A stretch of 64,000 bases of DNA from Massilia sp. Mn16-1_5 (GCF_004798585.1 NZ_PPXQ01000004.1:248001-312000), one strand, 5' to 3'. Positions 28,452-37,450 are shown, numbered from the stretch's first letter. The notes: generated by a model not told the origin, from the sequence alone. Translations and numbers: made by a program.

Positions 28452-29762
28452 TTACGGGGTCGGGCGGAAGTTCTTGCGGATACCGGCCCAGCACTCGTGG
28501 TAGCCGCTTTGCAGTTGCGGCGAAGCGAGGGCGTGCTTGGTCGGGCACAGCACGGTGCGGGTCTCGAACATGAAGGCCATGGTATCAGGCACCTTGCCGG
28601 GTTTGCTGGTGTCCGCCGCGCTCGCCTTTTCGAAGGTCGCCGCGTCGGGGCCGTGGCCGCTCATGCAGTTGTGCAGGCTGGCGCCGCCGGGCACGAAGCC
28701 CTCGGCCTTGGCGTCGTAGGCGCCATGCACCAGGCCCATGAATTCGCTGGCGACATTGCGGTGGAACCAGGGCGGGCGGAAGGTGTCTTCGGCGGCCAGC
28801 CAGCGCGGCGGGAAGATCACGAAGTCGAGCGTGTCCACGCCGGGCGTGTCGCTCGGCGATTGCAGCACCAGGAAGATCGACGGGTCCGGGTGGTCGTAAC
28901 TGATCGAGCCGATGGTGTTGAAGTGGCGCAGGTCGTATTTATAGGGCGCGTAGTTGCCGTGCCAGGCGACCACGTCCAGCGGCGAGTGGCCGATCTGCCC
29001 GCGCCACAAGTTGCCGCAGAATTTCGCGACCAGCTCGAAGTCGCCTTCGCGGTCTTCATAACGGGCCACCGGCGTCAGGAAGTCGCGCGGGTTGGCCAGG
29101 CCGTTCGAGCCGATCGGCCCCAGGTCGGGCAGGCGCAGCAGGGCGCCGAAGTTCTCGCAGATGTAGCCGCGCGCTGCGCCGTCGGGCAGGCGGACCTGGA
29201 AGCGGATGCCGCGCGGGATCACGGCGATTTCCTGCGGCTCCACGGCAAGCAGGCCCAGTTCGGTGGCGATCTCGAGGCGGCCCTGCTGGGGCACGACCAG
29301 CAGTTCGCCATCGGCCGAATAGAAGAAACGATCAAGCATCGACTTGTTCGCCGCGTACAGGTGGATCGCGCAGCCGTTCATGCTCTCGGCCGAACCGTTG
29401 CCGGCCATCGTCACCCAGCCGTCGACGAAATCGGTGGGCGCGTCGGGCATCGGAAGCGGGCTCCAGCGCATCTGGTTCGGCGGCGGCGCATTCTCTCCGA
29501 AGCTGGCGACGATGCGTCCGCTGTCGACCTGCTCGAAGGGGCCGTGCATGGCCGCCGGGCGGATGCGGTATAGCCAGGAGCGGCGGTTGTGGCCGCGCGG
29601 GGCCGTGAAGGCGGTGCCGGAGATCTGTTCGGCGTAGAGGCCGTAGGCCACGCGCTGCGGCGAATTGCGGTGCTGGGGCAGGGCGCCGGGCAGGGCTTCG
29701 GTGGCGAATTCGTTGCCGAATCCGGATTGGTAACCGGTCTGTGTACCGATGTGGGTGGTCAT
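28452..29762 (-). CDS. hmgA: Homogentisate 1,2-dioxygenase
   Basis: A 436-residue non-haem iron enzyme that opens the ring of homogentisate to maleylacetoacetate in tyrosine and phenylalanine degradation. Characteristic stretches: [20 protein letters not shown] near the N-terminus, [49 protein letters not shown] and [11 protein letters not shown], holding the His/Glu iron ligands. The start at 29762 has an AGGAGA site. hppD, which makes the substrate, is 3.3 kb away on the other strand; the later enzymes (fumarylacetoacetase, isomerase) are not here. Confidence 0.95.
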   Translation of the reverse strand: MTTHIGTQTGYQSGFGNEFATEALPGALPQHRNSPQRVAYGLYAEQISGTAFTAPRGHNRRSWLYRIRPAAMHGPFEQVDSGRIVASFGENAPPPNQMRWSPLPMPDAPTDFVDGWVTMAGNGSAESMNGCAIHLYAANKSMLDRFFYSADGELLVVPQQGRLEIATELGLLAVEPQEIAVIPRGIRFQVRLPDGAARGYICENFGALLRLPDLGPIGSNGLANPRDFLTPVARYEDREGDFELVAKFCGNLWRGQIGHSPLDVVAWHGNYAPYKYDLRHFNTIGSISYDHPDPSIFLVLQSPSDTPGVDTLDFVIFPPRWLAAEDTFRPPWFHRNVASEFMGLVHGAYDAKAEGFVPGGASLHNCMSGHGPDAATFEKASAADTSKPGKVPDTMAFMFETRTVLCPTKHALASPQLQSGYHECWAGIRKNFRPTP

Positions 29763-29826
29763 GCATGTCTCCTGGCGAAATACGCTTTTCTGCACTCTAA
29801 GTCAGGCGTTGGTATTTTACGACGTG

Positions 29827-29847
29827 AATAGATGAATGTAGACTATT
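29827..29847. promoter_or_regulatory. Candidate LysR-type operator between hmgA and lysR
   Basis: AATAG-N11-CTATT is a perfect inverted repeat in the 109-base divergent gap, 25 bases upstream of the lysR start. Size and place fit a LysR regulator site controlling both genes. Inference only. Confidence 0.5.
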
Positions 29848-29871
29848 TACGAAATCAATACTGGAGGCCCC

Positions 29872-30777
29872 GTGATCGAACCCCATGACGTCGATTTGAA
29901 CCTGCTGGCCGTGTTCCAGGAGGTCTACCGCGAACGCCAGATTTCCGGCGCCGCGCGGCGCCTGAACCTGAGCCAGTCGGCCGTCAGCAACGCGCTGGCG
30001 CGCCTGCGCCGTTTGTTCAGTGACGAGCTCTTCGTTCGCACCGGGCAGGGCATGCAGCCTACGCCCTTTGCCGAGAGCCTGGCCGAACCGGTCGGCAGCG
30101 CGCTGGCCCAGGTCGCGCTGGCCCTGAACCGGCGCAGCGGCTTCGATCCCGCCAGCAGCACGCGCCGCTTCACGATCGCCATGACGGACGTCGGCGAAGT
30201 GCACTTCATGCCGGCCCTGATCGAACGCTGCCGCGCGCTGGCGCCGCACGTGCAGCTCAGCTCGCGCCGGGCGGGCAGCATCGCCCTGAAGGAAGAGATG
30301 GAAAGCGGCCGCGTCGACCTCGCCATCGGCCCCTTCGAGGACATCTCCGAAGCCCTGTACCAGCGCCTGCTGTTTCGCCAGCCCTATGTCAGCATGGTGC
30401 GGCGCGGCCATCCGCTGACAAGCGGGAAGGTCGACCTGGCGCGCTTCGCCGCCGCCGAACACCTGTTCGTCGACTCCAGCGAAAGTCCCTACGACCGCAT
30501 CAACCAGCTGCTGGAAAAGGCCGGCATCGGCGCCTCGACGCGCTTCCGGGTGCCGCATTTCACGGCCGTGCCCTACATCATCGGCAGCAGCGAACTGGTG
30601 GTGACGGTGCCGCAGAAGCTGGCCGAACGCGCAGGTCCCCCCTTCGGCCTGGCCTGGATCACGCCGCCCCTGAACCTCCCGCAGCTGCAGACGAATATGT
30701 TCTGGCACCGGCGCTACAACCAGGACCCGGGCAACCAGTGGCTGCGCGCCGTGGTGGCGGAGACCTTCGCGCAATAG
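29872..30777 (+). CDS. LysR-family regulator, probable hmgA regulator
   Basis: A 301-residue regulator. N-terminal helix-turn-helix DLNLLAVFQEVYRERQISGAARRLNLSQSAVSNALARLR, then a periplasmic-binding-like effector domain. The start is a GTG at 29872 behind a good GGAGG site. It is divergent from hmgA, a usual arrangement for LysR proteins controlling the neighbour, perhaps with homogentisate or a related acid as effector. The MTO/SCO/hppD genes follow on the same strand and may also be targets. Confidence 0.88.
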   Translation: MIEPHDVDLNLLAVFQEVYRERQISGAARRLNLSQSAVSNALARLRRLFSDELFVRTGQGMQPTPFAESLAEPVGSALAQVALALNRRSGFDPASSTRRFTIAMTDVGEVHFMPALIERCRALAPHVQLSSRRAGSIALKEEMESGRVDLAIGPFEDISEALYQRLLFRQPYVSMVRRGHPLTSGKVDLARFAAAEHLFVDSSESPYDRINQLLEKAGIGASTRFRVPHFTAVPYIIGSSELVVTVPQKLAERAGPPFGLAWITPPLNLPQLQTNMFWHRRYNQDPGNQWLRAVVAETFAQ

Positions 30778-30796
30778 GCTCGAGTTCGGTTCGACC

Positions 30797-30813
30797 GCTG
30801 GATTTGATCCAGC
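30797..30813. promoter_or_regulatory. Perfect short dyad upstream of the methanethiol oxidase gene
   Basis: GCTGGAT-TTG-ATCCAGC has 7-base perfect arms in the 94-base gap between lysR and the methanethiol oxidase gene. It lacks a T tract, so an operator is more likely than a terminator. Confidence 0.35.
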
Positions 30814-30871
30814 GCAAACCGTATTACGCACGGACAGCGATCCTGATGGTTTGGCCAGACAGGAGACCATC

Positions 30872-32197
30872 ATGCAGCTGAACCGACTCACCCGTGCGGT
30901 GCTTGCCGCTTTTGCCCTCGGCTGGCTCGTGCCGCCCGCCCTGGCCGACGAGACCTGCAACTCGCCCTATCTCTCCAACCTGATCAAGGGCCAGGAAGAC
31001 TACGTCTATGTGTGGACGCTAGGCGTGCCCGGCATGGGTGACGGCTCGGACAAGCTGGTCACCCTCGACGCCAATCCGAAATCGAAGACCTTCGGCAAGG
31101 TGGTGGCCCAGGTCTCGGTCGGTGGACGGGGCGAAGCCCACCACGCCGGCTTCACCGACGACCGCCGCTTCCTGTGGGCCGGTGGCCTGGACGACAGCAA
31201 GATCTACGTCTTCGACATCCACAGCGATCCGGCCAAGCCGCGCCTGGTGAATACGATCGCCGACTTCGAAAAACGTTCCGGCCTGGTTGGGCCGCATACC
31301 TTCTACGCGCTGCCGGGCCGCATGCTGATCGGCGCGCTGTCGAATACCAAGGACGGCGGCGGTGCGACCGGGATGGCCCTGTACAACAACAAGGGCGAGT
31401 TCATCCAGAAATACGCGATGCCGGCGGCCTCGGCGATGAAGGGCGCGGACGGCTACGGCTACGACCTGGCCGTGAATCCCGCCCGCAACGTGATCCTGAG
31501 TTCCAGCTTCACCGGCAAGAAAAACTACATGACGCCGCTCGGCACCCTGATCAAGGACGCGGGCGCGATGAAACAGTTCGGCAACACCATGGTGGTGTGG
31601 AACCTGAAGGCGATGCAGCCGGAGCAGGTGCTGAGCGTGCCGGGCGCCCCGCTCGAGATCCGCTGGTCGCTGAAGGAGGGCGACGACTGGGCGCTCACCG
31701 CGACCGCGCTCACCTCCAAGCTGTGGCTGGTGAAGAAGGACGCCAAGGGCCAGTGGCAGGCGAAGGACGTCGCCACCATCGGCGATCCGGCCAAGACCCC
31801 GCTGCCGGTCGACATCTCGATGCGCGCCGACGGCAAGGGGCTCTGGGTGAATACCTTCATGGACGGCACCACCCGCTACTTCGACATCAGCAACCCGGAA
31901 GCGCCGCGCCAGACCTATGAGAAAAAGACCGGAGCGCAGGTCAACATGATCTCGCAGAGCTGGGACGGCAAGCGCGTCTACGTCAGCTCCTCGCTGCTGG
32001 CCAACTGGGACAAGGCCGGCCGCGAGAACGAACAGTTCGTCAAGCTGTTTGCCTGGGACGGCAAGGCCCTGAACGAGCAGTGGAGGGTGGACTTCACCCA
32101 GCTCAAGCTGGGGCGCCCGCACCACATGAAGTTTGGCGCCCAGACCGGCCAGCGGACGGCCTGGACGGCCGACCCGGCCCGGGTGGCAGGACGGTGA
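30872..32197 (+). CDS. mtoX: Periplasmic methanethiol oxidase (selenium-binding protein SBP56 family)
   Basis: A 441-residue protein with a Sec signal peptide (about 1-26, ending PPALA). The mature part matches the SBP56/MtoX family: SPYLSNLIKGQEDYVYVWTL, GGRGEAHHAGFTDDRR, GPHTFYALPGRMLIGALSN, LGRPHHMKFG. MtoX is a copper enzyme that oxidises methanethiol to formaldehyde, H2S and H2O2. The paired histidines here fit its copper sites. Start at 30872 has an AGGAGA site. The next gene is a SCO-type copper chaperone overlapping by 3 bases, as in characterised mtoX operons; a mauG partner is absent. Confidence 0.87.
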   Translation: MQLNRLTRAVLAAFALGWLVPPALADETCNSPYLSNLIKGQEDYVYVWTLGVPGMGDGSDKLVTLDANPKSKTFGKVVAQVSVGGRGEAHHAGFTDDRRFLWAGGLDDSKIYVFDIHSDPAKPRLVNTIADFEKRSGLVGPHTFYALPGRMLIGALSNTKDGGGATGMALYNNKGEFIQKYAMPAASAMKGADGYGYDLAVNPARNVILSSSFTGKKNYMTPLGTLIKDAGAMKQFGNTMVVWNLKAMQPEQVLSVPGAPLEIRWSLKEGDDWALTATALTSKLWLVKKDAKGQWQAKDVATIGDPAKTPLPVDISMRADGKGLWVNTFMDGTTRYFDISNPEAPRQTYEKKTGAQVNMISQSWDGKRVYVSSSLLANWDKAGRENEQFVKLFAWDGKALNEQWRVDFTQLKLGRPHHMKFGAQTGQRTAWTADPARVAGR

Positions 32198-32877
32198 GGC
32201 GCGCGGCCGCTCTTGCGCTGGCCCTGGCCGCCGGTGCGGGCGCGGCGCAGGAACCCGCCGTGCCTGCGCTCGCCTACGTGCCGCCCGCGCCGGGCAGCTA
32301 CCGGCTCGAGCGCATCCTGCGTGCGCCCGACGGCAACGTGCTCGACAGCGACGGGCGGCTGCACCGCCTGTCGGAATTAACGACCGGCAAAATCACCCTG
32401 TTTTCCTTCATCTACACCTATTGCAGCGACCCCAAGGGCTGCCCGCTGGCCTACGCCACCCTGCACAGCCTGAAGCAAACGGTCGAACGTACGCCCGCGC
32501 TGCAGGGCAAGATCCGTTTCGTCAGCATGAGCTTCGACCCGGAGTACGACACCCCGGTGGCGATGCGCAGCTATGGCGGGCAGGAGGCGCGCGCCGGCGG
32601 TCCCCTGGAATGGCGTTTCCTCACCACCCGCAACGGCCGCGAACTGGCGCCGCTGCTGGATGGCTTCGGGCAGGACGTCTCGGTGGCCGCAGCCCAGCCG
32701 GCGGGCCGGCGCATCCCCGTGCTGAGCCACATGCTGAAGGTCTACCTGATCGACCCCGGCGGCACGGTGCGCGAGATCTATTCGACCTCGTGGCTGCACC
32801 CGGCGGTGTTGCTCAACGACATACAAACCCTGCTGCAGGAACGGGCCCAAGCGCCACTTCAAGCACGGCGGCGCTGA
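32194..32877 (+). CDS. SCO1/SenC-type copper chaperone with CX5C motif
   Basis: A 227-residue periplasmic thioredoxin-fold protein. The GTG start at 32194 overlaps the mtoX stop (GTGA); a signal peptide ending AGAGA follows. The copper-binding cysteines C77 and C83 lie in TYCSDPKGCPLAY, five residues apart instead of the three of the classic SCO CPxxC, while the distal His (H179, LSHMLKVYLID) is kept. SCO proteins deliver copper to CuA or, here by context, to methanethiol oxidase. The two-residue insertion between the cysteines is the oddity. Confidence 0.83.
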   Translation: MRRAAALALALAAGAGAAQEPAVPALAYVPPAPGSYRLERILRAPDGNVLDSDGRLHRLSELTTGKITLFSFIYTYCSDPKGCPLAYATLHSLKQTVERTPALQGKIRFVSMSFDPEYDTPVAMRSYGGQEARAGGPLEWRFLTTRNGRELAPLLDGFGQDVSVAAAQPAGRRIPVLSHMLKVYLIDPGGTVREIYSTSWLHPAVLLNDIQTLLQERAQAPLQARRR

Positions 32878-33068
32878 AAAATCTCCGCTTCCCGCCATGC
32901 CCGGCCTCGGGTATGCTCCGCCGCGAGCATGACGATTCGACATCACCGCGCCGGCCGGAGGCCTGGCTGGCGTATCATTTCGGTCGTCGCGCACGGTTCC
33001 GCCAGGAAGCGCGCTCACGAGGCGCGCGCCGGCTGGAGGAGATCATATGCACCAGATAAGGAAACAAC

Positions 33069-34157
33069 ATGGCTGACCTGTTTGAGAATCCAATGGGCCT
33101 GATGGGCTTCGAATTTGTCGAATTCGCATCGCCGACGCCGGGCGTGCTCGAGCCGATTTTCGAGGCGCTGGGCTTTACCAAGGTCGCGGTGCACCGCTCG
33201 AAGGATGTGGTGCTCTACCGCCAGGGCGAGATCAATTTCATCGTCAACAACGAACCGAAGAGCTACGCCGCCTATTTCGCCGCCGAGCACGGCCCATCGG
33301 CCTGCGGCATGGCCTTCCGCGTCAAGGATTCGCACAAGGCCTACAAGCGCGCGCTGGAACTGGGCGCGCAAGCCGTCGACATCCCGACCGGCCCGATGGA
33401 ACTGCGCCTGCCGGCGATCAAGGGTATCGGCGGCGCGCCGCTCTACCTGATCGACCGTTTCGAAGAGGGCAAGTCGATCTATGACATCGATTTCGAGTTC
33501 ATCGAAGGCGCCGAGCGCCACCCGGTCGGCCACGGCCTGAAGATCATCGACCACCTGACCCACAACGTCTACCGCGGCCGCATGGCTTTCTGGGCCGGCT
33601 TCTACGAAAAACTCTTCAATTTCCGCGAAATCCGCTACTTCGACATCAAGGGCGAGTACACCGGCCTGACCTCGAAGGCGATGACGGCGCCGGACGGCAA
33701 GATCCGGATTCCGTTAAATGAGGAAGGCAAGGCTGGCGGCGGCCAGATCGAGGAATTCCTGATGCAGTTCAACGGCGAAGGCATCCAGCACATCGCCCTG
33801 CTCACCGACGACCTGATCACGACCGTGGACGGCCTGCGCGCCGCCGGCGTCCCGCTGATGAGCGCGCCACCTGCGACCTATTACGAGATGCTGGACGGCC
33901 GCATTCCCGGCCACGGCGAAAACCCGGCCGAACTGCAGGCCCGCGGCCTGCTGCTGGACGGTAACGTCGTCGACGGCAAACCACGCCTGCTGCTGCAGAT
34001 CTTCGGCGAAGCCCAACTCGGTCCGGTCTTCTTCGAGTTTATCCAGCGCAAGGGCGACGATGGCTTCGGCGAAGGCAACTTCAAAGCCCTGTTCGAGTCG
34101 ATCGAGCGCGACCAGGTCAAGCGCGGCGCCATCGGCAAGACCGCAGAAGTCGCGTAA
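33069..34157 (+). CDS. hppD: 4-hydroxyphenylpyruvate dioxygenase
   Basis: A 362-residue bacterial-type HPPD converting 4-hydroxyphenylpyruvate to homogentisate. It has two vicinal-oxygen-chelate halves; iron ligands are in [17 protein letters not shown] (His), [14 protein letters not shown] (His) and [21 protein letters not shown] (Glu). It lies 190 bases after the SCO gene, with its own AAGGA site. With hmgA it gives the first two steps of tyrosine ring breakdown. Confidence 0.96.
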   Translation: MADLFENPMGLMGFEFVEFASPTPGVLEPIFEALGFTKVAVHRSKDVVLYRQGEINFIVNNEPKSYAAYFAAEHGPSACGMAFRVKDSHKAYKRALELGAQAVDIPTGPMELRLPAIKGIGGAPLYLIDRFEEGKSIYDIDFEFIEGAERHPVGHGLKIIDHLTHNVYRGRMAFWAGFYEKLFNFREIRYFDIKGEYTGLTSKAMTAPDGKIRIPLNEEGKAGGGQIEEFLMQFNGEGIQHIALLTDDLITTVDGLRAAGVPLMSAPPATYYEMLDGRIPGHGENPAELQARGLLLDGNVVDGKPRLLLQIFGEAQLGPVFFEFIQRKGDDGFGEGNFKALFESIERDQVKRGAIGKTAEVA

Positions 34158-34208
34158 TGTGGCGCGGCGGTGGCATATTGCCGCCGCGTCAATAGATACG
34201 GAAAACAC

Positions 34209-34559
34209 TTGCTCCCCGCCTTCGCCATCCTGCTCCTGTTCCAATGCCTCGGCGAAGGCATCGTCTTCCTGCTCGGCCTGCCCGTGCCCGGCCCGGTGGC
34301 CGGCATGATCCTCCTCTTCATTTCGCTCCTGCTCTGGCCCGCGCTGCAAACCCGCATCGAGGCGGCTGCCAACGAGTTGCTGCGCCACCTGTCCCTGCTG
34401 TTCGTCCCGGCCGGCGTCGGCATCGTCGCCACTGCGGGCAGCGGCAGCGGACACTGGCTGGCGATCCTTGCCTCGCTCGTCGTCAGCACGCTGTTGACCC
34501 TGGCCCTCACGGCCCTGGTCCTCAAGGGGATAAAGCCGGAAGGAGAGGGCGATGCCTGA
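34209..34559 (+). CDS. CidA/LrgA-family holin-like protein
   Basis: A 116-residue membrane protein with four hydrophobic helices and the family block LGEGIVFLLGLPVPGPVAGMILLF. I chose the TTG at 34209 because homologues begin near here and the preceding segment is a GC-rich hairpin after hppD; a GTG at 34170 would add 13 residues. The stop overlaps the start of the LrgB-like gene by 8 bases. CidA/LrgA-CidB/LrgB pairs modulate murein hydrolase export or carry small metabolites such as pyruvate. Confidence 0.82.
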   Translation: MLPAFAILLLFQCLGEGIVFLLGLPVPGPVAGMILLFISLLLWPALQTRIEAAANELLRHLSLLFVPAGVGIVATAGSGSGHWLAILASLVVSTLLTLALTALVLKGIKPEGEGDA

Positions 34560-35289
34560 TTTCGCCCAGCTCAGCAGTTTCTGGGTCTACCTGTCGGCCT
34601 CGCCCCTGCTGGGGCTGACCATCACCCTGTGCGCCTATGTCGTGGCCCAGGGCATCTATGCCCGCTGCAAGTACTCGCCGCTCGCCAATCCGGTGGCGAT
34701 CGCGATCGCCCTGGTCAGCGTCGCCTTGCTGGTCAGCGGCATGTCCTACCAGCGCTACTTCGCCGGCGCCCAGTTCGTGCATTTCCTGCTCGGGCCGGCA
34801 ACCGTCGCACTGGCGGTGCCGCTGGCCCGCGCCTTGCCGCGCATGCGGCGCGCCTTCCTGCCGCTGCTGGGCGCGCTGTTCACCGGCTGCGTGACGGCCA
34901 TCGTCTCGGCAGTCAGCGTGGTGCTGCTGCTGGGAGGGTCGGAGGAGCTGGCGCGCACCGTCGGGCCGAAGTCGGCCACCACGCCGATCGCGATGGCGGT
35001 CTCGGAAGGTTTAAGAGGGGTACCGGCGCTGACCGCCGTGCTGGTGATCAGTACGGGGATTTTCGGCGCCGTGACGGCGCGCTTCCTGTTCAATGCGATG
35101 AAGATCGAATCGCACGCGGCGCGCGGCTTCGCCTTGGGCGTGGCCGCGCACGGGATCGGCACGGCGCGCGCCTTCCAGGTCAGCGCCGAGATGGGCGCGT
35201 TCGCCGGCTTGGGGATGGGGCTGAACGGCATCATGACGGCCGTGCTCGCTCCCTGGCTGGTGCCGCTCATGCTGCGCCTGCTGGGCTGA
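34552..35289 (+). CDS. CidB/LrgB-family membrane protein
   Basis: A 245-residue membrane protein with about seven helices. Family features: FLLGPATVALAVPLAR, GPKSATTPIAMAVSEGLRG, AARGFALGVAAHGIGTARAFQ and GAFAGLGMGLNGIMTA. It forms an operon with the CidA/LrgA-like gene. Its stop codon lies at the very edge of a 103-base palindromic element. Confidence 0.9.
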   Translation: MPDFAQLSSFWVYLSASPLLGLTITLCAYVVAQGIYARCKYSPLANPVAIAIALVSVALLVSGMSYQRYFAGAQFVHFLLGPATVALAVPLARALPRMRRAFLPLLGALFTGCVTAIVSAVSVVLLLGGSEELARTVGPKSATTPIAMAVSEGLRGVPALTAVLVISTGIFGAVTARFLFNAMKIESHAARGFALGVAAHGIGTARAFQVSAEMGAFAGLGMGLNGIMTAVLAPWLVPLMLRLLG

Positions 35290-35391
35290 GAGCGCCTAAC
35301 AAAAGCGCCATGGCTGCGTTGCAGCGCCTCGCCGTACCCTCGTACTGTCTTCGGCGCTGCGCCTTGCCCTAGCGCTTTCGTTAGGCGCTCT
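35289..35391. repeat. 103-bp MITE-like element with 20-bp terminal inverted repeats
   Basis: Ends AGAGCGCCTAACAAAAGCGC and GCGCTTTCGTTAGGCGCTCT are inverted copies with one mismatch in 20. The interior holds a second inverted pair, GCAGCGCC / GGCGCTGC, so the whole unit can fold into one long hairpin. It has no coding capacity and lies between convergent genes, where it may also stop transcription. Confidence 0.75.
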
Positions 35392-35423
35392 GCGCCGGCA
35401 GGCGCAGGCTTGAAGCGCGCGGT

Positions 35424-36059
35424 TCAGCTCGCGTGCGGGGTCGAGTTGGCGTTAGCCCAGGTGTGGGTATTGCTGGAGGCGCCGCCCGGTTTCTTGACCA
35501 GGGTGCGCAGGGCCAGCAGGGCGGAGAGGCCCCCGACCACCATTGCCGTGGTGCTGCCCGAGAAGCCGACCGCATGGCTCTTGGCCAGCTTGCCTGCCTT
35601 CGGCGCCACCAGTTCCATGCGGCGCTTGGTCATCTGCGAGCCGAGTTCGGACAGGCGCGCCTTGCTCATCAGGGTCTCGGCTTGCGGCAACAGGGTGGTT
35701 TCCTCGTCGGCCACGTGGTGGATCACGTCGCGCATCAGTTCCAGCAGAACCTTGTCGTGGCGTGGGTCCGAGGCGCTCGTACGGCGCAGCTCGGCGATCA
35801 GGCGGCGCATGTCGTTGTGCTCGGGCTCCGCCTTGTGCACGAAGGGCTCGCCCTTGTCGAGCTGGCGCATCACCGGATAAAACACTTCTTCTTCCAGCGT
35901 GGCGTGGATCTCGAGGGCGGTGCAGATGGTATCGGCCAATGCTTTCTTGACGCTCGGCGACTTGTCTTTCGTGTACTGGTGGAATGTCACCATCACGTGC
36001 GAATGATCGAAACGGATCATGTCGGTGATAGTCGGGCTCAGCTGGTTCATGGAAAACAT
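35424..36059 (-). CDS. Hemerythrin-domain protein with C-terminal membrane segment
   Basis: A 211-residue protein. Residues 12-125 form a hemerythrin-like four-helix bundle with di-iron candidates H19/H21, H52 with E56, H81, and H114/H115 with E119. A basic stretch leads to one hydrophobic segment at about 164-187 and a polar tail. Start at 36059 has a GGAGG site. Such proteins bind O2 or NO or sense iron; the C-terminal anchor would hold this one at the membrane. Manganese catalase is the next gene, divergent, hinting at a shared peroxide-stress role. Confidence 0.85.
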   Translation of the reverse strand: MFSMNQLSPTITDMIRFDHSHVMVTFHQYTKDKSPSVKKALADTICTALEIHATLEEEVFYPVMRQLDKGEPFVHKAEPEHNDMRRLIAELRRTSASDPRHDKVLLELMRDVIHHVADEETTLLPQAETLMSKARLSELGSQMTKRRMELVAPKAGKLAKSHAVGFSGSTTAMVVGGLSALLALRTLVKKPGGASSNTHTWANANSTPHAS

Positions 36060-36412
36060 GGTGGATCCTCCGAATTGACTAATGAATAAGATCGTATGCC
36101 GACCGCCGAGCGTTCCGCGTAGGAGTGCGACGCAAGGCCATGTCGGCAAATGCCGCGCGTGTTCCCGATTATTTCGTAACCGAAAGTAGTTGCTCTGCCG
36201 CACCGGATAACACAAGGTTCCCAATGGAAAAGATATACTGTTTGTCACCGATATCCTACAAGGGCACGGCGAGCCTACTGATTACTTGTCAACTCCACGC
36301 CTGCCAAGATGAACCCACGTTCGACTGACGGAGCAAAACCGCGCAGCCGTTTTGAGAAGGTGAGGCACGCACTCGCGTGCTCACTTAGTTTTCATCTATC
36401 GGAGGAGCTGGA
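36060..36412. other. Divergent intergenic region, hemerythrin / manganese catalase
   Basis: This 353-base gap has no convincing gene; a 67-codon open frame at 36125-36328 has no ribosome site and no recognisable features. A small hairpin GCACGC-ACTC-GCGTGC (36365-36380) precedes the ribosome site of the catalase gene. No clear sigma-70 or OxyR site could be named. Confidence 0.5.
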
Positions 36413-37321
36413 ATGTTTGCACATAACAAACGCCTGCAATACACCGTCCGCGTCGCGGCACCGAACCCTGGACTCGCCAACCTGATGCTGGAGCAATTCG
36501 GCGGACCCCAGGGCGAGCTGGCCGCGGCCATGCGCTACTTCACCCAGGCCGTATCGGAAGACGATCCAGGCCGCAAGGACATGCTGTTCGACATCGCGAC
36601 CGAGGAGCTGAGCCACCTCGAGGTCATCGGCCACATCGTCGCCATGCTGAACAAGGGCGCCAAGGGCCAGCTGGCCGAGGCGGCCGACACCGAAGCCGAG
36701 ATGTACCGCAAGATCACCGGCGCCGGTAACGACAGCCACATCACCCAGGTGCTGTACGGCGGCGGCACGCCGCTGGTGAATTCGGCCGGCGTGCCCTGGA
36801 CCGCCGCCTATATCGATTCGATCACCGAGCCGACCGCCGACCTGCGCTCCAACATCGCCGCCGAGGCGCGCGCCAAGATCGTCTACGAGCGCCTGATCGC
36901 GCTGACCGACGATCCGGGCGTGAAGGAGGCGCTGGGCTTCCTGATGACGCGCGAAGTGGCGCACCAGAAGTCCTTCGAGAAGGCCTTGTATTCGATGGAG
37001 TCGAACTTCCCGCCGGGCAAAATGCCGGTCGACCCGCGCTTCTCCAGCGTCTACTTCAACATGTCCCAGGGTCCGGGCGAAATGCGCGGCCCATGGAACC
37101 AGGGCGAGAAGTGGGATTTCGTCACCGACCGCGAGAAGCAGATGGCGGTCGACGGCGGCTCGGGCGAGGCGGAAGTGAAGCTGCCCGCTGACGACATCAC
37201 GGTGCTCAAGCAGATGCAGGCGCGTACCCTGTCGGATCCAAGCAAGGACCCGCAGACCGGCGCCGAGCTGGGCCTGGATCCCTCGACGCCGAAGGGCGCC
37301 TCGGCTGTCAGCAAGCCATAA
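36413..37321 (+). CDS. Manganese catalase
   Basis: A 302-residue non-haem catalase that splits hydrogen peroxide at a di-manganese centre. Ligands by comparison with the Lactobacillus enzyme: E35 (GGPQGELAAAMRY), E65 and H68 (TEELSHLEVIGH), E151 (AAEARAKIVYER) and H184 (TREVAHQKSFEKAL). The family's GDxSH-like GAGNDSHITQVLYGGG block is present. Start is preceded by GGAGGAG. Monocistronic, facing away from the hemerythrin gene. Confidence 0.95.
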   Translation: MFAHNKRLQYTVRVAAPNPGLANLMLEQFGGPQGELAAAMRYFTQAVSEDDPGRKDMLFDIATEELSHLEVIGHIVAMLNKGAKGQLAEAADTEAEMYRKITGAGNDSHITQVLYGGGTPLVNSAGVPWTAAYIDSITEPTADLRSNIAAEARAKIVYERLIALTDDPGVKEALGFLMTREVAHQKSFEKALYSMESNFPPGKMPVDPRFSSVYFNMSQGPGEMRGPWNQGEKWDFVTDREKQMAVDGGSGEAEVKLPADDITVLKQMQARTLSDPSKDPQTGAELGLDPSTPKGASAVSKP

Positions 37322-37388
37322 GGAGCAGGAGAGGGCGTGCGCACGGGACCCCGATTCCCTCGCGCGCGCCCTGTCCGGTCGGGATTTT

Positions 37389-37415
37389 GCTACCCTGCTC
37401 TCGAAGCAGGGTAGC
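37389..37415. promoter_or_regulatory. Perfect 11-bp hairpin upstream of a ZIP transporter
   Basis: GCTACCCTGCT-CTCGA-AGCAGGGTAGC has perfect 11-base arms and ends 35 bases before the ZIP start codon. It also lies 68 bases after the catalase stop but has no downstream T run, so it may be a regulatory hairpin or operator rather than a terminator. Confidence 0.45.
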
Positions 37416-37450
37416 GCCCGTTCGGCACCGGCCGGATAAGAGGAACGTGG

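Noticed and set aside
30804..30817. FNR/ANR-like box TTGAT-N4-CGCAA before mtoX
   Set aside because: The right half matches only three of five bases, and its distance to the best -10 box does not fit a -41.5 activator site. The same bases form part of a better hairpin.
36125..36328. A 67-codon open frame between hemerythrin and manganese catalase
   Set aside because: No ribosome site, no signal or domain features, and composition unlike the neighbours; more likely control region.
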